Below, piece after piece: positions 23,931 through 35,773 of a stretch of 64,000 nucleotides of DNA. Position numbers and translations under genes: made by a program. A model generated the notes under the pieces. That model did no database searches, was not told the origin of the DNA, and worked only from the letters and a program-made list of their open reading frames with translations. The DNA lies in assembly GCA_015680685.1 (NCBI GenBank), contig MNCI01029685.1, positions 87,537-151,536 on the forward strand, written 5' to 3'. Each line of letters starts with the position of its first letter. Position 1 is the first letter of the stretch. The DNA is from Gnetum montanum. Taxonomy: Eukaryota; Streptophyta; Gnetopsida; Gnetales; Gnetaceae.

Positions 23931-24656
23931 TAGCAACGCAATGCCATGAGGGCTATGAATATTCAACCTGCTACTGGTTCTGACAACCATATGAAGAGAA
24001 GACCTTTCTTTAGAACCAACAATTCAACCAAGCCCTCATAACCACAAGCAGTTGAACCTATAAATGCCTCTCCATCAAATAAGGCTTCAGAGCTTCCTTC
24101 AAACCAAATACAAAGCTCAACGCATATGGATATGTTAACCCTTGCCATTACTAATTGGATTAAGGTGGGCCACCTTCCCAGGAAATTCTCTAATCTTGAA
24201 AGCCCTTTGATCTATCTCCAAGTCGCTAGGAATGAACCATGTAAAGCTCTTCTGGACTCAGATTCCAGAGTCAAATTAATATCACAAGAGATTTACAAAG
24301 CCTCGAACCTACCTCCATTAAGGAAGAGTAATATTTTCTTAAAGCTGGCCAACCATTCCATCACTGTTCCCTTGGGACTAGTGGAGGACATCACTACCAC
24401 TATGTATGGGTGGTCATACCCAGCTGATTTCCTAGTGATACAAGTAAACAATGATAAAGGGGACTTCCCAATAATAATGGGAATGGCATGGCTAAGTACC
24501 ATAAATGCATGCCTAAGAATCCACGATCTTTCCCTGGAAATATCCAAGGAGAACACTTTTGGAAATATTGAGAAGAAGAAGGTTCCATGCATGACATACA
24601 GTGATACAGGGTGCAATTACGTGCAGAAATGTTCAGCATTGCTTGCATGCAACTGA
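23931..24656 (+). pseudogene. element A aspartic protease relic
   Basis: After the boundary TAG, the same frame continues with QRNAMRAMNIQPATGS, meets a TAA near 24038, then is open from 24126 to 24656. The active-site region reads ALLDSDSRVKLIS: Asp-Ser is kept but the Gly is replaced by Asp (24261-24263), so the enzyme is inactive. FPIIMGMAWLST and LEISKENTFG follow, as in B, C and E. Confidence 0.8.
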
Positions 24657-24819
24657 AGTGCACGAGAAATTAACATACAAAAGTGCCTATATGTAGCAAA
24701 CACACAACAAGAAGACACCCAGTGGTTTATAGCTGATCAAGAGAGCAACTCACCAACATGCATGGAATTAACTAAGAGAATAACCTGCACCTACATCAAA
24801 AGCTTAGATGCACCTCCTA

Positions 24820-26732
24820 ACTCAGTCATGGGGGAGATGGCCACCTCTATTGATCAATTAAGGCCTTCAGTTCTTTTTTAAGTTTTTTTTTTACACATTT
24901 TTGTTTTACAAATTTCTTTAACTTTTTTTTTTTTGCAACATCATTATTACTCTTTCATTTCTTTGTGTGTGTTTGTTTGTTTGTTTTGTTAGATTAGTCA
25001 CCCAATAAGTGCTCCTAATGGTGGTATGAACTATATTATATTGATTGCTAATGTTTGATTTTTACCTTGGAGTTATAATGTTGATACTAAGGTATGGTTC
25101 TTTTGATATAGTAGGCAATGATTCCATGTCATCCATGCATTCATAAATTTCTATGGTCTCTCTTGGCTTGGAATTGTATGATCCCTTTCTTAACAATGAA
25201 ACTATTAATGAATTGGTAATTGGGCATTTCTCAAACTGAGGAAGGACTCAAGGATTGAAAAGGATGTGACTTTAAGGGGATTTGATGCATTTGTGCTGGC
25301 CATTCTCTTGGGTGCTTGGATGTTTTCTTCTTGAGTTTTCCTTACCATTCTGACATTGCTCCATTATTGGGAAGTTGAGCTAATAAAAATAATAATTCTT
25401 TGCATATTGTGGTTCTCACATAAAAAAAAGTGAAAAAGTGAGAATTCAAAGCACACCCCTTAGACCAACTAGTCATTTGGGCTACAAGCACTAGTTATGG
25501 AACTAAACAAACATGTCCCCTCTAACTAAGGCCCTTTCATGCTTCCTAATTTTCCCTTTATTGCTTCTTTTGAATGGTGGTGACTCTTTGGTGGAAGCAT
25601 TCATGTTACTTCAAGTGGATGGATTGGCCAACTATATTAATGTGAAGTCACTAGATATGGATTGTTTGAGGCTAGATTTGAAATGAGATCTACTAAGTCA
25701 CATTAACCATGAATACACAAGGGGCTGTCCACCACCTTGTTCTTGGGACTTCATCCTACTCTCTTCTTTCCATCATTCTTTCTCCATTTACCACCTCATT
25801 ACCTGTTGTATTAGTAGTTTATATTTTGGTTGATACATTATTTTCTTTTTGGTAAATTCTTGTGGTTAAGACTTTAACTCTTGCTTCCAAATGACATTTC
25901 TAGAGCCTATGGACTCTTTGAATGTGGGTTTGTCAGGGCATAAGGGCATGAGCTTGCTTTGGGGAGGAGCCACTGGCATTCCTATTTGGTGCATTATTTA
26001 ACTTCTTTCCTTTAAACATTTTCGTAATCAACATTCAATTTGTTCATTTCCACCTATGACATTCATTTTATTGGCATTGCTATTGTTTCTTTTTCTCCAT
26101 CTTCCTTTTTCATTATCTTTTTCCATTCTATCGCTACCAGAGGATTGCTCTTAGTCATGGGGGTCCTTGTCCAATTTTTTCATTTTTTTCCTAACCCCTA
26201 CACCTTGGGTAGTCACCAGTGTTATATCTCCATAATCCATATTAGCCATATCAAAACTTAGCCTATGGACCTTACACCAAGGCAAGGTATCAACTGCATT
26301 GTAATTTATGTATTTATCCTTGCTAATATGAGACTGTGTTGTGTGTGCAAATGGCAACCATACAACAATGGACTAGATCTAGAGGAAACACTTAGGATGT
26401 ACTGGTGCTAGAAAATTTGTGCAAGGAACGAGATTGATGGTGTGCTTATGGATGGACAACGTGAAGTGCAATCTTAGTGTCGGCAGCAACAAAATTCCCC
26501 TTCTCTCTTTCTTCTCTTCTCTCTTCTCTTTCAGCTACCAAATAAATTTGGATGTCAAATGTATATAGTGTTCACTCTTATGGTCATGAGCACTAATTTT
26601 GCCATGTATTGTAATGTTGATCCGTTCACATGTCACCCCATTCACCACTAGTGTCATTCAAGTCAATAATCCCATACCTTTCCAATATTTTGTAAGGAAC
26701 TCGAGATGAGTTTTCATTCAATCATGGGGGTA
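24820..26732 (+). other. element A 3' untranslated region and polypurine tract
   Basis: Begins with cagtcatgggggagatggcc, matching the end of pol in B. No long open frame; pyrimidine-rich runs near 24880-24930 and a tgtttg repeat near 24965-24990. The tract tcatgggggta just before the 3' LTR (26722-26732) is the likely plus-strand primer. Similar regions occur in B (29914-31890), C (42986-44950) and at 2200-3800. Confidence 0.7.
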
Positions 26733-27544
26733 TGATGAGCCATGATATAGCGTACATGATATCACATTTGCAATATCGCATTCACCACATGATATCATGT
26801 CCTGTCTCATCTTCTATAAATAAGAGGTGGTGCCCTCTGTTTCGAGAGTTAGACTTAGACCCTTAGCCAAACTCTTACAGTTTTACCATTCTAGAGTTAA
26901 AATAATTTCTGTATGCCTGTAGTAGGAGTCATAGAGTGAACGAATCTTTATTCGAGCAAACTATACCTAAGCACACATTTGTGTATGGAAATAAAGACAA
27001 ACTTTATGATAAACCTTGCAACATACAGACTAAGCTAATTAGTAATTAATTCTTATTGAATGTTTAACACTTTCCTAGTTAATTAATTTCTCTCTCAACC
27101 CTTAATCCTCTTAGTTAAGTGTACTCAATATGACTGCTTCGAGCATGCGTGTAGCACTTGGTAACCCAGTAATGATTAGTGTTTAGTAATCCTAGCAGCG
27201 TTGCACTGATTCAGGATGTGTACGGCAAGTGGGAAAAAATACTAGTATTAGGACAATTAAAACTTAGTTAATTAATAATTAAAGTAAGTTAGTCACTTAG
27301 TTCTCTTTCCCTTTCCCTTATTAGCATAAGACACCAAAAAGATAAAAGTTATAAAACTCATATACCTCAAACTTACTTAACCATACAACCGTGACAATAC
27401 GAGTAAGTTTGGAAAGACAACGATTGATTAACCCTAAGTGTTCCATTAAGGCATGTAAGCACTTAGTCCTTGGAGTTCGACCGAATCGCATGTGAGATAC
27501 TCATATTCGTATGGTTGAGTATAGGGGTACCTCGCCACTCATCA
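26733..27544 (+). repeat. element A 3' LTR
   Basis: 812 bp, TGATGAG...CTCATCA, followed by CCACT. It has extra GATATC/ATATCGC repeats at 26743-26805 compared with the 5' LTR. Confidence 0.92.
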
Positions 27545-27549
27545 CCACT

Positions 27550-28730
27550 AAAAAAAATTAGGCTTTCAATCATTCATTGCTTTGACAAAATGAGCATTAA
27601 GCCTTTGAGTGATGACCCTTATGACCATACATTGTCTACATAACCTGCAAGTGTAATCTTGCCTAAACTATATTACCTATATATATCTATATATATATAT
27701 ATATACTTTGGCTAAGAAAATCATATTTTTTATGAAAAATCAAATCTTACCATCAAATCTTCCTATGAACAAACAATGTCCCTTCATCTCCTATCTTGTA
27801 TTATGACCAATTTATATCATTTTTTATGATTAGGAAGTTCCTCCTTATTGTTATTATTGGGATTAATTTTTGGTAATGCCAAGATTTTAATGTTGGTTGT
27901 TAAAAATCCAAAGTTAGTCATTAGTTAAATAAACAAAGGAGAAAGAAACTAGAAGAGTTTATTGGTCAAAGTTCAAATTAAATAAATGATAAAATAGATC
28001 CATAAAATGTGGATCTAAGTAAGAAATTTGTCAGAAAACATTGTTGCAACATCATGTATAAATTTTCATGAAAAGCTAATGAAAAACATGCATAGTCATT
28101 GTCCCAGACATGGACATGGACAAGGAGCAAGGCTTCCATGTTTGAAATTTAGCTTTGTTCATTTGTTTTTGCATGATATCTGCTTTTAACATATCACTCT
28201 AATTTTCTTGTGGGTGTTCATCAATTTCTATCTATGCCTTCAATTATAACTTGGGTAACTTTCCCTGGATGTTATGATTAAATAGATTATTTACCTTGAC
28301 AACAACAATTAAAATAAAACAAACAAATAATTGATCTCTCTGCCAAAATAATGTAATTTATCTTCTTATTAATGAAGTATGCCAACTTCTTTTTTAAAGT
28401 GTAATAAACTTGGGATACTAAGCATTATCATCAACCTTCCACTATGTATATGTCAAAACAGTTCTTATTTTTTACCATGTTTCATCTCATATTCGTTTTC
28501 ATGCCTCTGCCTTGGGGTCATGTTAAAAGGTCAATTCCAATAGTGTACCCATTATATACAACAACTTTCCAAGCTAGCACCTAAAGGCCATGACTAAACT
28601 TCTCAAATAGTTAACTTTGTTTTTAAATGAATATGTTTTTACACAGAATTACTAAATTCTGACCAAATAATAAAACTTGTATGGTCGATGTAGAATTGGC
28701 TATGTAGCAACTGCAATCAACAAAGTTGAA
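27550..28730. other. AT-rich spacer, nothing recognised
   Basis: Contains an (AT)n run at about 27678-27706. No coding domain, LTR end or RNA gene seen. Confidence 0.35.
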
Positions 28731-28732
28731 TA

Positions 28733-28821
28733 AATATCTTTTCCAAATATCTAAAACTATTGTTTTGTTTTTTTGTTCCAGTTTTTAAATCTTCAACACA
28801 GAGTTTTTTTTTTGTAGTCCT
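28733..28821 (+). promoter_or_regulatory. copy 3 promoter, upstream part
   Basis: tatcttttccaaatatct with aaaactattgttttg, then a T-rich run and tttgtagtcc, matches 16893-16995 of copy 1 and more weakly 59727-59772 of copy 2. It is cut at 28821 by the copia LTR; the TATA part continues at 55962. Confidence 0.55.
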
Positions 28822-28953
28822 TGTAAGAAATTTGTAGTAAAACATTATTCAAAACATGCATATAACCGAGTTGCACAAGTCATCAAAATGTGGAAATAAA
28901 TCAAAAACTGACCTCTAGCCATTGATCCCTTTATGTGAACTTATTTCAATTAG

Positions 28954-29913
28954 CGATGAGCAGTGAGGTACCCCTATGCTCAACCATACGAATACGAGCA
29001 TTTCATGTGCGATCCAATTGAATTCTAAGGACTAAGTGCTTATGCACCCTTGTTGAACAAGGATGGGTTGGTTGATCATTGTCTTCCTAAGCTTACCTGT
29101 ATTTTACGATTGTATGGTTAAGTAAGCTTGAGGTATATGATTTTTATAGATTTTATGTTTTTATCTTTTGTACTAGTAGGGAAGGAGAGAGGTAACTAAG
29201 TGACTAATTTAAGTTAACTACTCATTAACTAAGTTTTAACTAATCCTAACACCAGCATTCGTTCCCACTTTCCGTACACATCTTGAACCAATGCAACATT
29301 ACTGGGATTATGAAACGCTAATTATTACTAGGTTACCAAACATTACACGCATGCTCGAAGTGGTCGTGCTTATGTAATTTAATGATTTGCTTAATTGATC
29401 AAAATGAATTGTTGTGCTAATAACAGAAATGTAAACTGCATAAAATAAAATAAAATAAAATAAATGCATATAAAAATAAAATAAAATAAATGCGTAAGAA
29501 AACAAATCTCGAGTGCTGCAAGGATGAATCAAAGAGCTCATCTTTATTGCCGTACACAAGGTGTGCTTAGGTACATGATGCTTGAATAAAGATCCGTCCA
29601 CACTTAGACCTCCTATTATGAGCACTTGGAAAATATTCTAACTTTCAAACAAACTATAAGAGTTTTGCTACTTGACTGCTAAAAGACATTTTTTCAATTG
29701 TGCACCTAGGCACTGTATTTATAGGCTTGGAAGCAACTACTCTACTAATTAGAGTAACTACTCTAATAATTAGAATAACTGCTAAAGTAACTACCAGAGT
29801 AGCCTCTTTAATAATTATAATAACTCCTAGAGTAACCGCTAGAGTAACCACTCTAATAATTAGAATAACTACTAGAGTAACCACTCTAATAATTAGAGTA
29901 ACCGCTCTCATCA
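28954..29913 (-). repeat. element B 3' LTR
   Basis: 960 bp, CGATGAG...CTCATCA on the plus strand. Longer than its partner because a tandem array of actctaataattagagtaac-like units fills about 29740-29905. An (AAAAT)n run lies at about 29439-29491. The following tacccccacaactg is the complement of the polypurine tract. Confidence 0.9.
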
Positions 29914-31888
29914 TACCCCCACAACTGAATGAAAACGTGTCCTTGAGTTCCTTTCAAAATATTGGGAAGGTATAGGATTATTGACTAATTGACAACTGAT
30001 GGTGGAATGGGATGACAGACTTAACGTGCCCAATGAATAGATCAATAAGCATATTATAACATTAGTGTTCATGACCATTGTGGTGAACACTCGTACATAA
30101 ATGACATCCAAGCCTTTATTTGGTAGCTTGAAGAGAAAAAGAGAGAAAGAAAGAAGATGAAGCGTGTTGCTACCAATGCCAAGATTACACCTTCTATTGT
30201 TTATCCATAGCCATGCCACCAAACTTGCTTCTTTCATAAATGCTCTAGTTCTGATCCATCCTGAGTGCCTCCTCCAAGCCTAGTCCATTGATTGTATGAT
30301 AGCCATCTACACACACAACACAGTCACAAATGAGCAAGGATAGATAATCCAAAATGCAATTGATACCTTGCCTCGATATCAAGTGTATTGGTTGAGTTGT
30401 GGTTATGGTAGAAATTGGTTTGGAGATTTATCACTAGCAACTACCCAAGGTGTAGGGGTTAGGAAATTACTAAAATGAAAAAAATTGAAAAATTTGTGCC
30501 AAGGCCCCCATGACTAAGAGTGAACCTCCAGTAGCTATAAGATGGAAAAACATGAGGAATAAGAAACATGAAAAATATTAACAGCAACACCAATAAAATG
30601 GATTTCATGGATGGGGATGAAACAAGAAATGATTAATTGTAGAAAATGTTTAAGGGAAAGAAGTTAACAATTGCACCAAAAAGAAATGCCAATGGGTCCT
30701 CCCCAAAGCAGGCTCATGCCCTTTATGCCCTAACAAACCCACAAACCAAAGAGTTCGTAGGCTCTAGGAATGTCATTTGGAAGCAAGAGTTAAAAACTTA
30801 CCCACAAGAATTCACCAAAGAAAAATAATGCAACCTAGAATAGACTAATGATAAAACCAGCAATGAGGTGGAAAATGGGAAGAAATATGGAGAGAAGAGA
30901 ATGGAATGGAATCCCAAGAACAAGGTTGTGTAAAGACTTTTGTGTATTTCATGGTTAAGATAATTGAGTAGAACTCATCCCAAATCTAGACTCAAACCAA
31001 CCACATTCAGTGACCTCACATCAATACACTTGGCCAATCCATCCTCTTGAGGTAACAATAATGCTTCCACAAAGAGTGACCACCATCCCAAGGAGAGTGA
31101 GATGGAGAAGCAGGAAGCGAGAAAGGGCCTTAGTTAGAAGAAACCTTTAGGCATGAGTAACATGTCTTTCTGGTGCCATAACTAGTTCTTGTAGCCCATA
31201 TTTCTTTATTATGTCTAATTGGTATGCTTTGAATTCTTTCTTTCTTTATTTCTTTCTTTCTTTCTTTATTTCTTTCTTTCTTTCTTTGATGTTTATGCAT
31301 GAGAATCACAACATGCTAAGACTTATTTTTATTCACTCAACTTCCTAATTTTTGAACAATGTTAGAATGGTGAAAAACCTAAGAAAAAGCATCCAAGCAT
31401 CTAAGAGAATGGCCAACACCAATGCATCGAATCCCCTTGAAGTCACATCCTTTTCATCCTTTGAGTCTTTCCTTGGTTTGAAAAATACCCAGCCACCAAT
31501 TCATTAACAAGTTTACTTAGAAAAAGGGGACTATATAGTTCCAAGCCAAAGGAGACCATAGAGTTGTATGGATGAGTGGACGACATGGACTCATTTCCTG
31601 TTTTACCAAAAGAATCATACCTTAATATTAGCATCATAATTCAAAGGTAAAAACCAAACATTAGCAATCAATATGACATAATTCAATCCACCATTATAGG
31701 CACTTATTAGATGATGAATAAAAGTAAATCAAGCAAACAAAGAAATAGTAAAAACATGAACAATGGTGTAAAACAAAAATAAGAAAAGTTGAAGGAATGT
31801 GTAAACCAAAAATTCAAAAAGAACTAATGGTCTAGAATAGTTAACTAAGGTGGCCATCTCCCCCATGACTAAGTTGGAAGGAGGAGAT
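29914..31888 (-). other. element B 3' untranslated region
   Basis: No long frame on the element strand. Similar to 24820-26732 of element A. A (TTTC)n microsatellite with TTTA interruptions is at about 31234-31287 on the plus strand. Confidence 0.65.
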
Positions 31889-33070
31889 CTAAAATAGTGA
31901 GCAGGGTTGTCCATCAAGAGACATAGCATGTGTACTAGCTATCCTAAGCTCTTGGAAAGGTTTGGTTTGTTGCACGTTGACCAAAAGTTTCTTATCCGGG
32001 CTCTTAGGTTTGTATATTGTCATGGCGCCTAAAGGAAAATTTGCATAAATAATATAAGATCCTTCCCATAGTATTTGAAATTTAGTACGTTGTGGCACAT
32101 GTGTGGGATTCCAATAGAGAACCTTATATCCTGGCTAATATTTAACTTTCCTAATTCTTAGGTCATGATGTTGTTTATTGAAGGCCTTATGCAATTCGTT
32201 AGATGATAGGGCAACTAATCGATTTTCATCTAGCAAGTTAAGGGTTACTAATCATTGTTTTTGTGCTAGATCAAGGTCCAGGTTGAGGTCACATGTCGTG
32301 GATAGTGTACACAGCTCAATTTGAATGGGAAGTGTTGGTAATTTACTGTACACTAACTCATAGGGAGAGTAGCCTATAGGGAGTTTCCATGTGGATCAAT
32401 ATGCCCAAAGAGCATCATTCAATTTAGTGCTCCAGTCTCACCTAAACTTGCTAATGGTTCTTGTCAAAATATTCATAATCTCCCTATTGGTGACTTCTAC
32501 TTAACCATTCACTTGGTGGTGGTATGGTGTAGTCAATTTATGCTCAACCCCTAAGAGTTGCATTAATTTTCAAAAAGTTTCACCTATGAAGTGTGTACCA
32601 TTGTTTGAAATAAGTATACATGGCACACCAAACTTGTTTATAATTTGTTGTTGAACAAATTGTCTAGCTATAGATGATGTACAATCTTTAACAGCAGTTG
32701 CTTCAGCCCATTTTGTTATGTAATCAATGGAAACAATAATATAAGCTTTTCCATTGTACATTGGTGTAATCAGCCCCATAAAATCAATTCCCCAAATGTC
32801 GAAGGGTTCTAATGGTTGAATCCATTATTGCAGATCCTCCATTCTAGTAGCAATTCCCCCATCGCATTGACAACGCTGACAAGATTGGACAAAACAATGG
32901 GCATCTCGAAATAATATAGGCCAATAATATCCTACAAGAAAGATCTTGATGTTCGTTCATCTCCTAGCATAATGACCCCCACAAGGACCCTCATGAGCAT
33001 CTTGGAGAACTCACAGTTGATCTATATCAGGAGCACACCATTGAACTAAACCATCGAGACACACTTTGTA
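31889..33070 (-). pseudogene. element B integrase relic
   Basis: Minus-strand pieces: zinc-binding region with CQRCQCDGGIATR near 32860-32890; catalytic core at 32570-32779 with IVSIDYITKWAEATAVKD and KFGVPCILISNNGTHF (Asn where catalytic Asp is expected, SNNG for SDNG); a C-terminal part at 31889-32098 with VPQRTKFQILWEGSYI. Stops at several Gln and Trp codons make it inactive. No chromodomain seen. Confidence 0.8.
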
Positions 33071-33289
33071 AAGTTTCCCATTGATCTCCATAAAGTACTT
33101 GGCTTAGTGAAGAAACTATTGTTTCTTCTTAAGGTTTGATTCTTATGGTGTTTTTTGGGTGAGGAGATAGGTAAGAATGCTACTGTACTAGTTTGTCTCA
33201 GTGGGTGATTGATTATTCACTACACTAGTAAAGAGAAATTCATCAGGGAAATGATCAGAAATTGGATACTCATCCTCTTTATTATCCCA

Positions 33290-33508
33290 TCACGACCAAG
33301 ATAAATGATTAGCAACTACATTCTTGGTGCCCTTGCGATCGATCATCGTTAAATTGAACTCTTGTAAGATTACAAGACATCGTATGATACGAGGGATTAC
33401 CATTGGCTTATTCATGAGGAAACAAAGTGCACTATGATCTGTATGTATATATACTTTATATCCCAATACGTAGTTTCTAGACTTTTCTAGTGCAAACACT
33501 ACAGTCAT
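33290..33508 (-). pseudogene. element B RNase H relic
   Basis: An open stretch with TVVFALEKSRNYVLGYKVYI, HTDHSALCFLMNKP and GTKNVVANHLSWS. The TDHSA motif is intact, but the later ADHLS motif reads ANHLS. The frame is closed on both sides. Confidence 0.8.
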
Positions 33509-33699
33509 TAATTCTTTCTCTGTGGTAGTGTAGTTAAGTTGTGCACCACTGATGCTTCTACTTGCATAGTGGATGTAATAACGATGCTTCTAGTCATCTA
33601 ACTGTGTAAGTATGGCTCCTAAAGCATAGTTGGATGTGTCAGTCATGATATGGAATGGTTTGGACTAGTTAGGAGCTTGTAGAATGGGTGTTTCTACTA

Positions 33700-34870
33700 G
33701 CTTCTATTTCAAAGTTTGGAAAGCTAATTCGCATTCCCTAGTCCACTCGAAAGGTACGTCCTTTTTTGTTAATTCCACCAATGGTTTGGAAGCCTTTGAA
33801 AAGTTCTCAATAAATCTCCTATAGTAGCTAGTATGTCCAAGGCATGATCAAATATCTTTGATAGTTTCCGATTGATGGGTAATTCCTTGGATAATTTTGA
33901 TTTTCTTGGGGTCTACCTCTATCCCTGTGTGTGAGATTTTGTACCCTAGTACTACACCTTCTTGGACCATCAAATGGATTTTCTACTAGTTGAGCCTCAA
34001 ATTGGTTTCTACACATCTTTTTAACACTTGCTCCAACCAGTCCAAGGCTTAATCAAAGTTTGCTCCATAAGTGGAGAAGTCGTCCATAAAGACCTCTATG
34101 CCATTCCCTATCTACTATTAGAATATGCTTAGAACTAGTTATTGAAATGTTGCAGGGGAATTTCACAAGCCAAACAACATTTCTTTGTATGCGAACGTTT
34201 ATTTGTATGTGAACGTTCCCCAAGGATTGGTGAATGTATTCTTGGATTGGTCTTCTCAGGCTATTTGCATTTAGTTATATCCGCTATATCCATCTAGAAA
34301 ACTATAATAGCGATGCCCTACAATGGTGTCTAAGACTTGGTCAACAAATGGCAATGGAAAGTGATCATTGAATTTTGTCATATTTAGTAGTCTAAAATCT
34401 ATGCACACCCTCCATTTGCCTCCCTTTTTAGGCACAATAACTAAGGGGCTAACTCATTTTCTATCAACAATAGGGTATATGAACCTAGCCTTGAGAAGCT
34501 GTTTGATTTCTTCCTTAACTACTTGCTTTAGCTTAGGGTTCAATCACCTCTACGGTTGTCTTCGAGGCTTCATGGAGGGGTCAGTCTAAATTCTATGTTG
34601 GCATATCCTAGCATCTATTCTAGTTACTTCAAGGTATGACCAAGCGAAGGCTTCTGACCATTTATTTATTACCTTCAGCACTTCTTCTTTCTGTTGAGGA
34701 GCAAGCTTAGCATTGATAATTACCGATTTTTGATTTTTAAGGAATGTGTCTTCCATATCGATGAGCAATGGTTTCAGCTTAAGGGGCTCCTGCTTAAATT
34801 TCTCAGGGATTTCCAACTTCCCCCAGTTGATATTTTCAAGGTTAAGACTTGGAAGTTGGTTGTGGACTTA
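33700..34870 (-). pseudogene. element B reverse transcriptase relic
   Basis: 34586-34816 is the protease-RT linker and RT start (KQEPLKLKPLLIDMEDTFLK). The core near 34260-34440 has stops. Near 34070-34100 the catalytic box VFMDDFSTYG is intact (MDD at 34079-34087). Two adjacent stops follow RLN near 33988. Confidence 0.8.
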
Positions 34871-35032
34871 CTTTAATGCATTTATGCTATCGATGTAAGC
34901 ACAAGTCAAAGCCTCAGTTGGTTCCATGCATATGAGTGAACTTCTTTCTTGATAAGCTATCATCCATTGGGTGCCTTCCTATCGTTTGGCTGCTGCATAC
35001 AGGCATCTTTGTATGTTGATCACTTGTGCAGA

Positions 35033-35773
35033 CTAATTATATGCAGGCAATGTTAAACTTTGTACAACCCATGACCTTTGCACGTAATTACACCTTGTGT
35101 CACTATATGTGATGCATGGAAATTTCTTCTTCTCAATCTTTCCGAATGTGTTTTCTTTTGATATTTCTAGGGAAAGATCATAGATTCCTAGGCGTGCATT
35201 GATGGTGCTTAGCCATGCTCTTCCCATTATGATTGGGAAGTCCCCCTTACCATTGTTTACCTAAATCACTAGGAAGTTAGCTAGGTACGACCATTCACAA
35301 ATAGTGGTAACAATGTCTTTCACCAATCCCGATGGGATAGTGATGGATTGGTCAACCAAATCTAGATAGATGTTGCTCTTTTTCAATGGAGGCATGTTAC
35401 AAGCCTTGTACATTTCTTGAGAAATCAAGTTGATGCCAGAACCTGAATCCAAAAGAGCTTTGCATGGTGCATTTCTAGTGATTTGTAGGTATATCAGAGG
35501 ACTCCCAGGATTAGAGAATTTCCTAGGAAGGTGGCCAGCTTTGATCCAATCGGTAATGACATGTGTTAGCATGACCGTATGCATTGAGTGCAGTGATTGA
35601 GTTGAAGGGGGCTTTGAAGTTTTGATTAATACTAAGGCATCTAAGGAATCATCTGCTTGTGATTGCAAGGGCTTGGTTGGACTGTTGGTTCTAAAGAAAG
35701 ATATTTTCTTCATGTGGTTGTTGAAACCAATAATAGGTTGAGAGTTAATAGCCCTCATGGCATTACGTTGCTA
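35033..35773 (-). pseudogene. element B aspartic protease relic
   Basis: Open at 35261-35758 with NHMKKISFFRTNSPTKPL, then NAPCKALLDSGSGINLISQE (Asp-Ser-Gly at 35441-35449, intact), and at 35033-35227 GRAWLSTINARLGIYDLSLE. The frame begins right after the TAG at 35771-35773 shared with A, C and E. Confidence 0.8.

Larger units (their letters stand above)
20668..27544 (+). mobile_element. element A: Athila/Tat-like element lacking RT-RH-IN
   Basis: 6877 bp with both LTRs, primer site, gag, protease, long 3' region, polypurine tract and a perfect target duplication. After the protease the sequence jumps near 24810-24820 from the protease-RT linker (tgcacctacatcaaaagc) to the end of pol and 3' region (cagtcatgggggagatggcc). 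The matching points in element B are about 34880 and 31890, so roughly 3 kb is missing, covering RT, RNase H and integrase. It could move only with enzymes supplied by another element. Confidence 0.9.

Noticed and set aside
29740-29905. CRISPR-like regular repeats
   Set aside because: No unique spacers; it is a satellite inside an LTR of a eukaryotic element.
29654-29975. Ile/Val/Thr-rich open frames on both strands
   Set aside because: They are translations of the LTR tandem array.
30646-30828. 60-codon plus-strand frame inside element B
   Set aside because: Antisense to the element's 3' region and without a counterpart in A or C.
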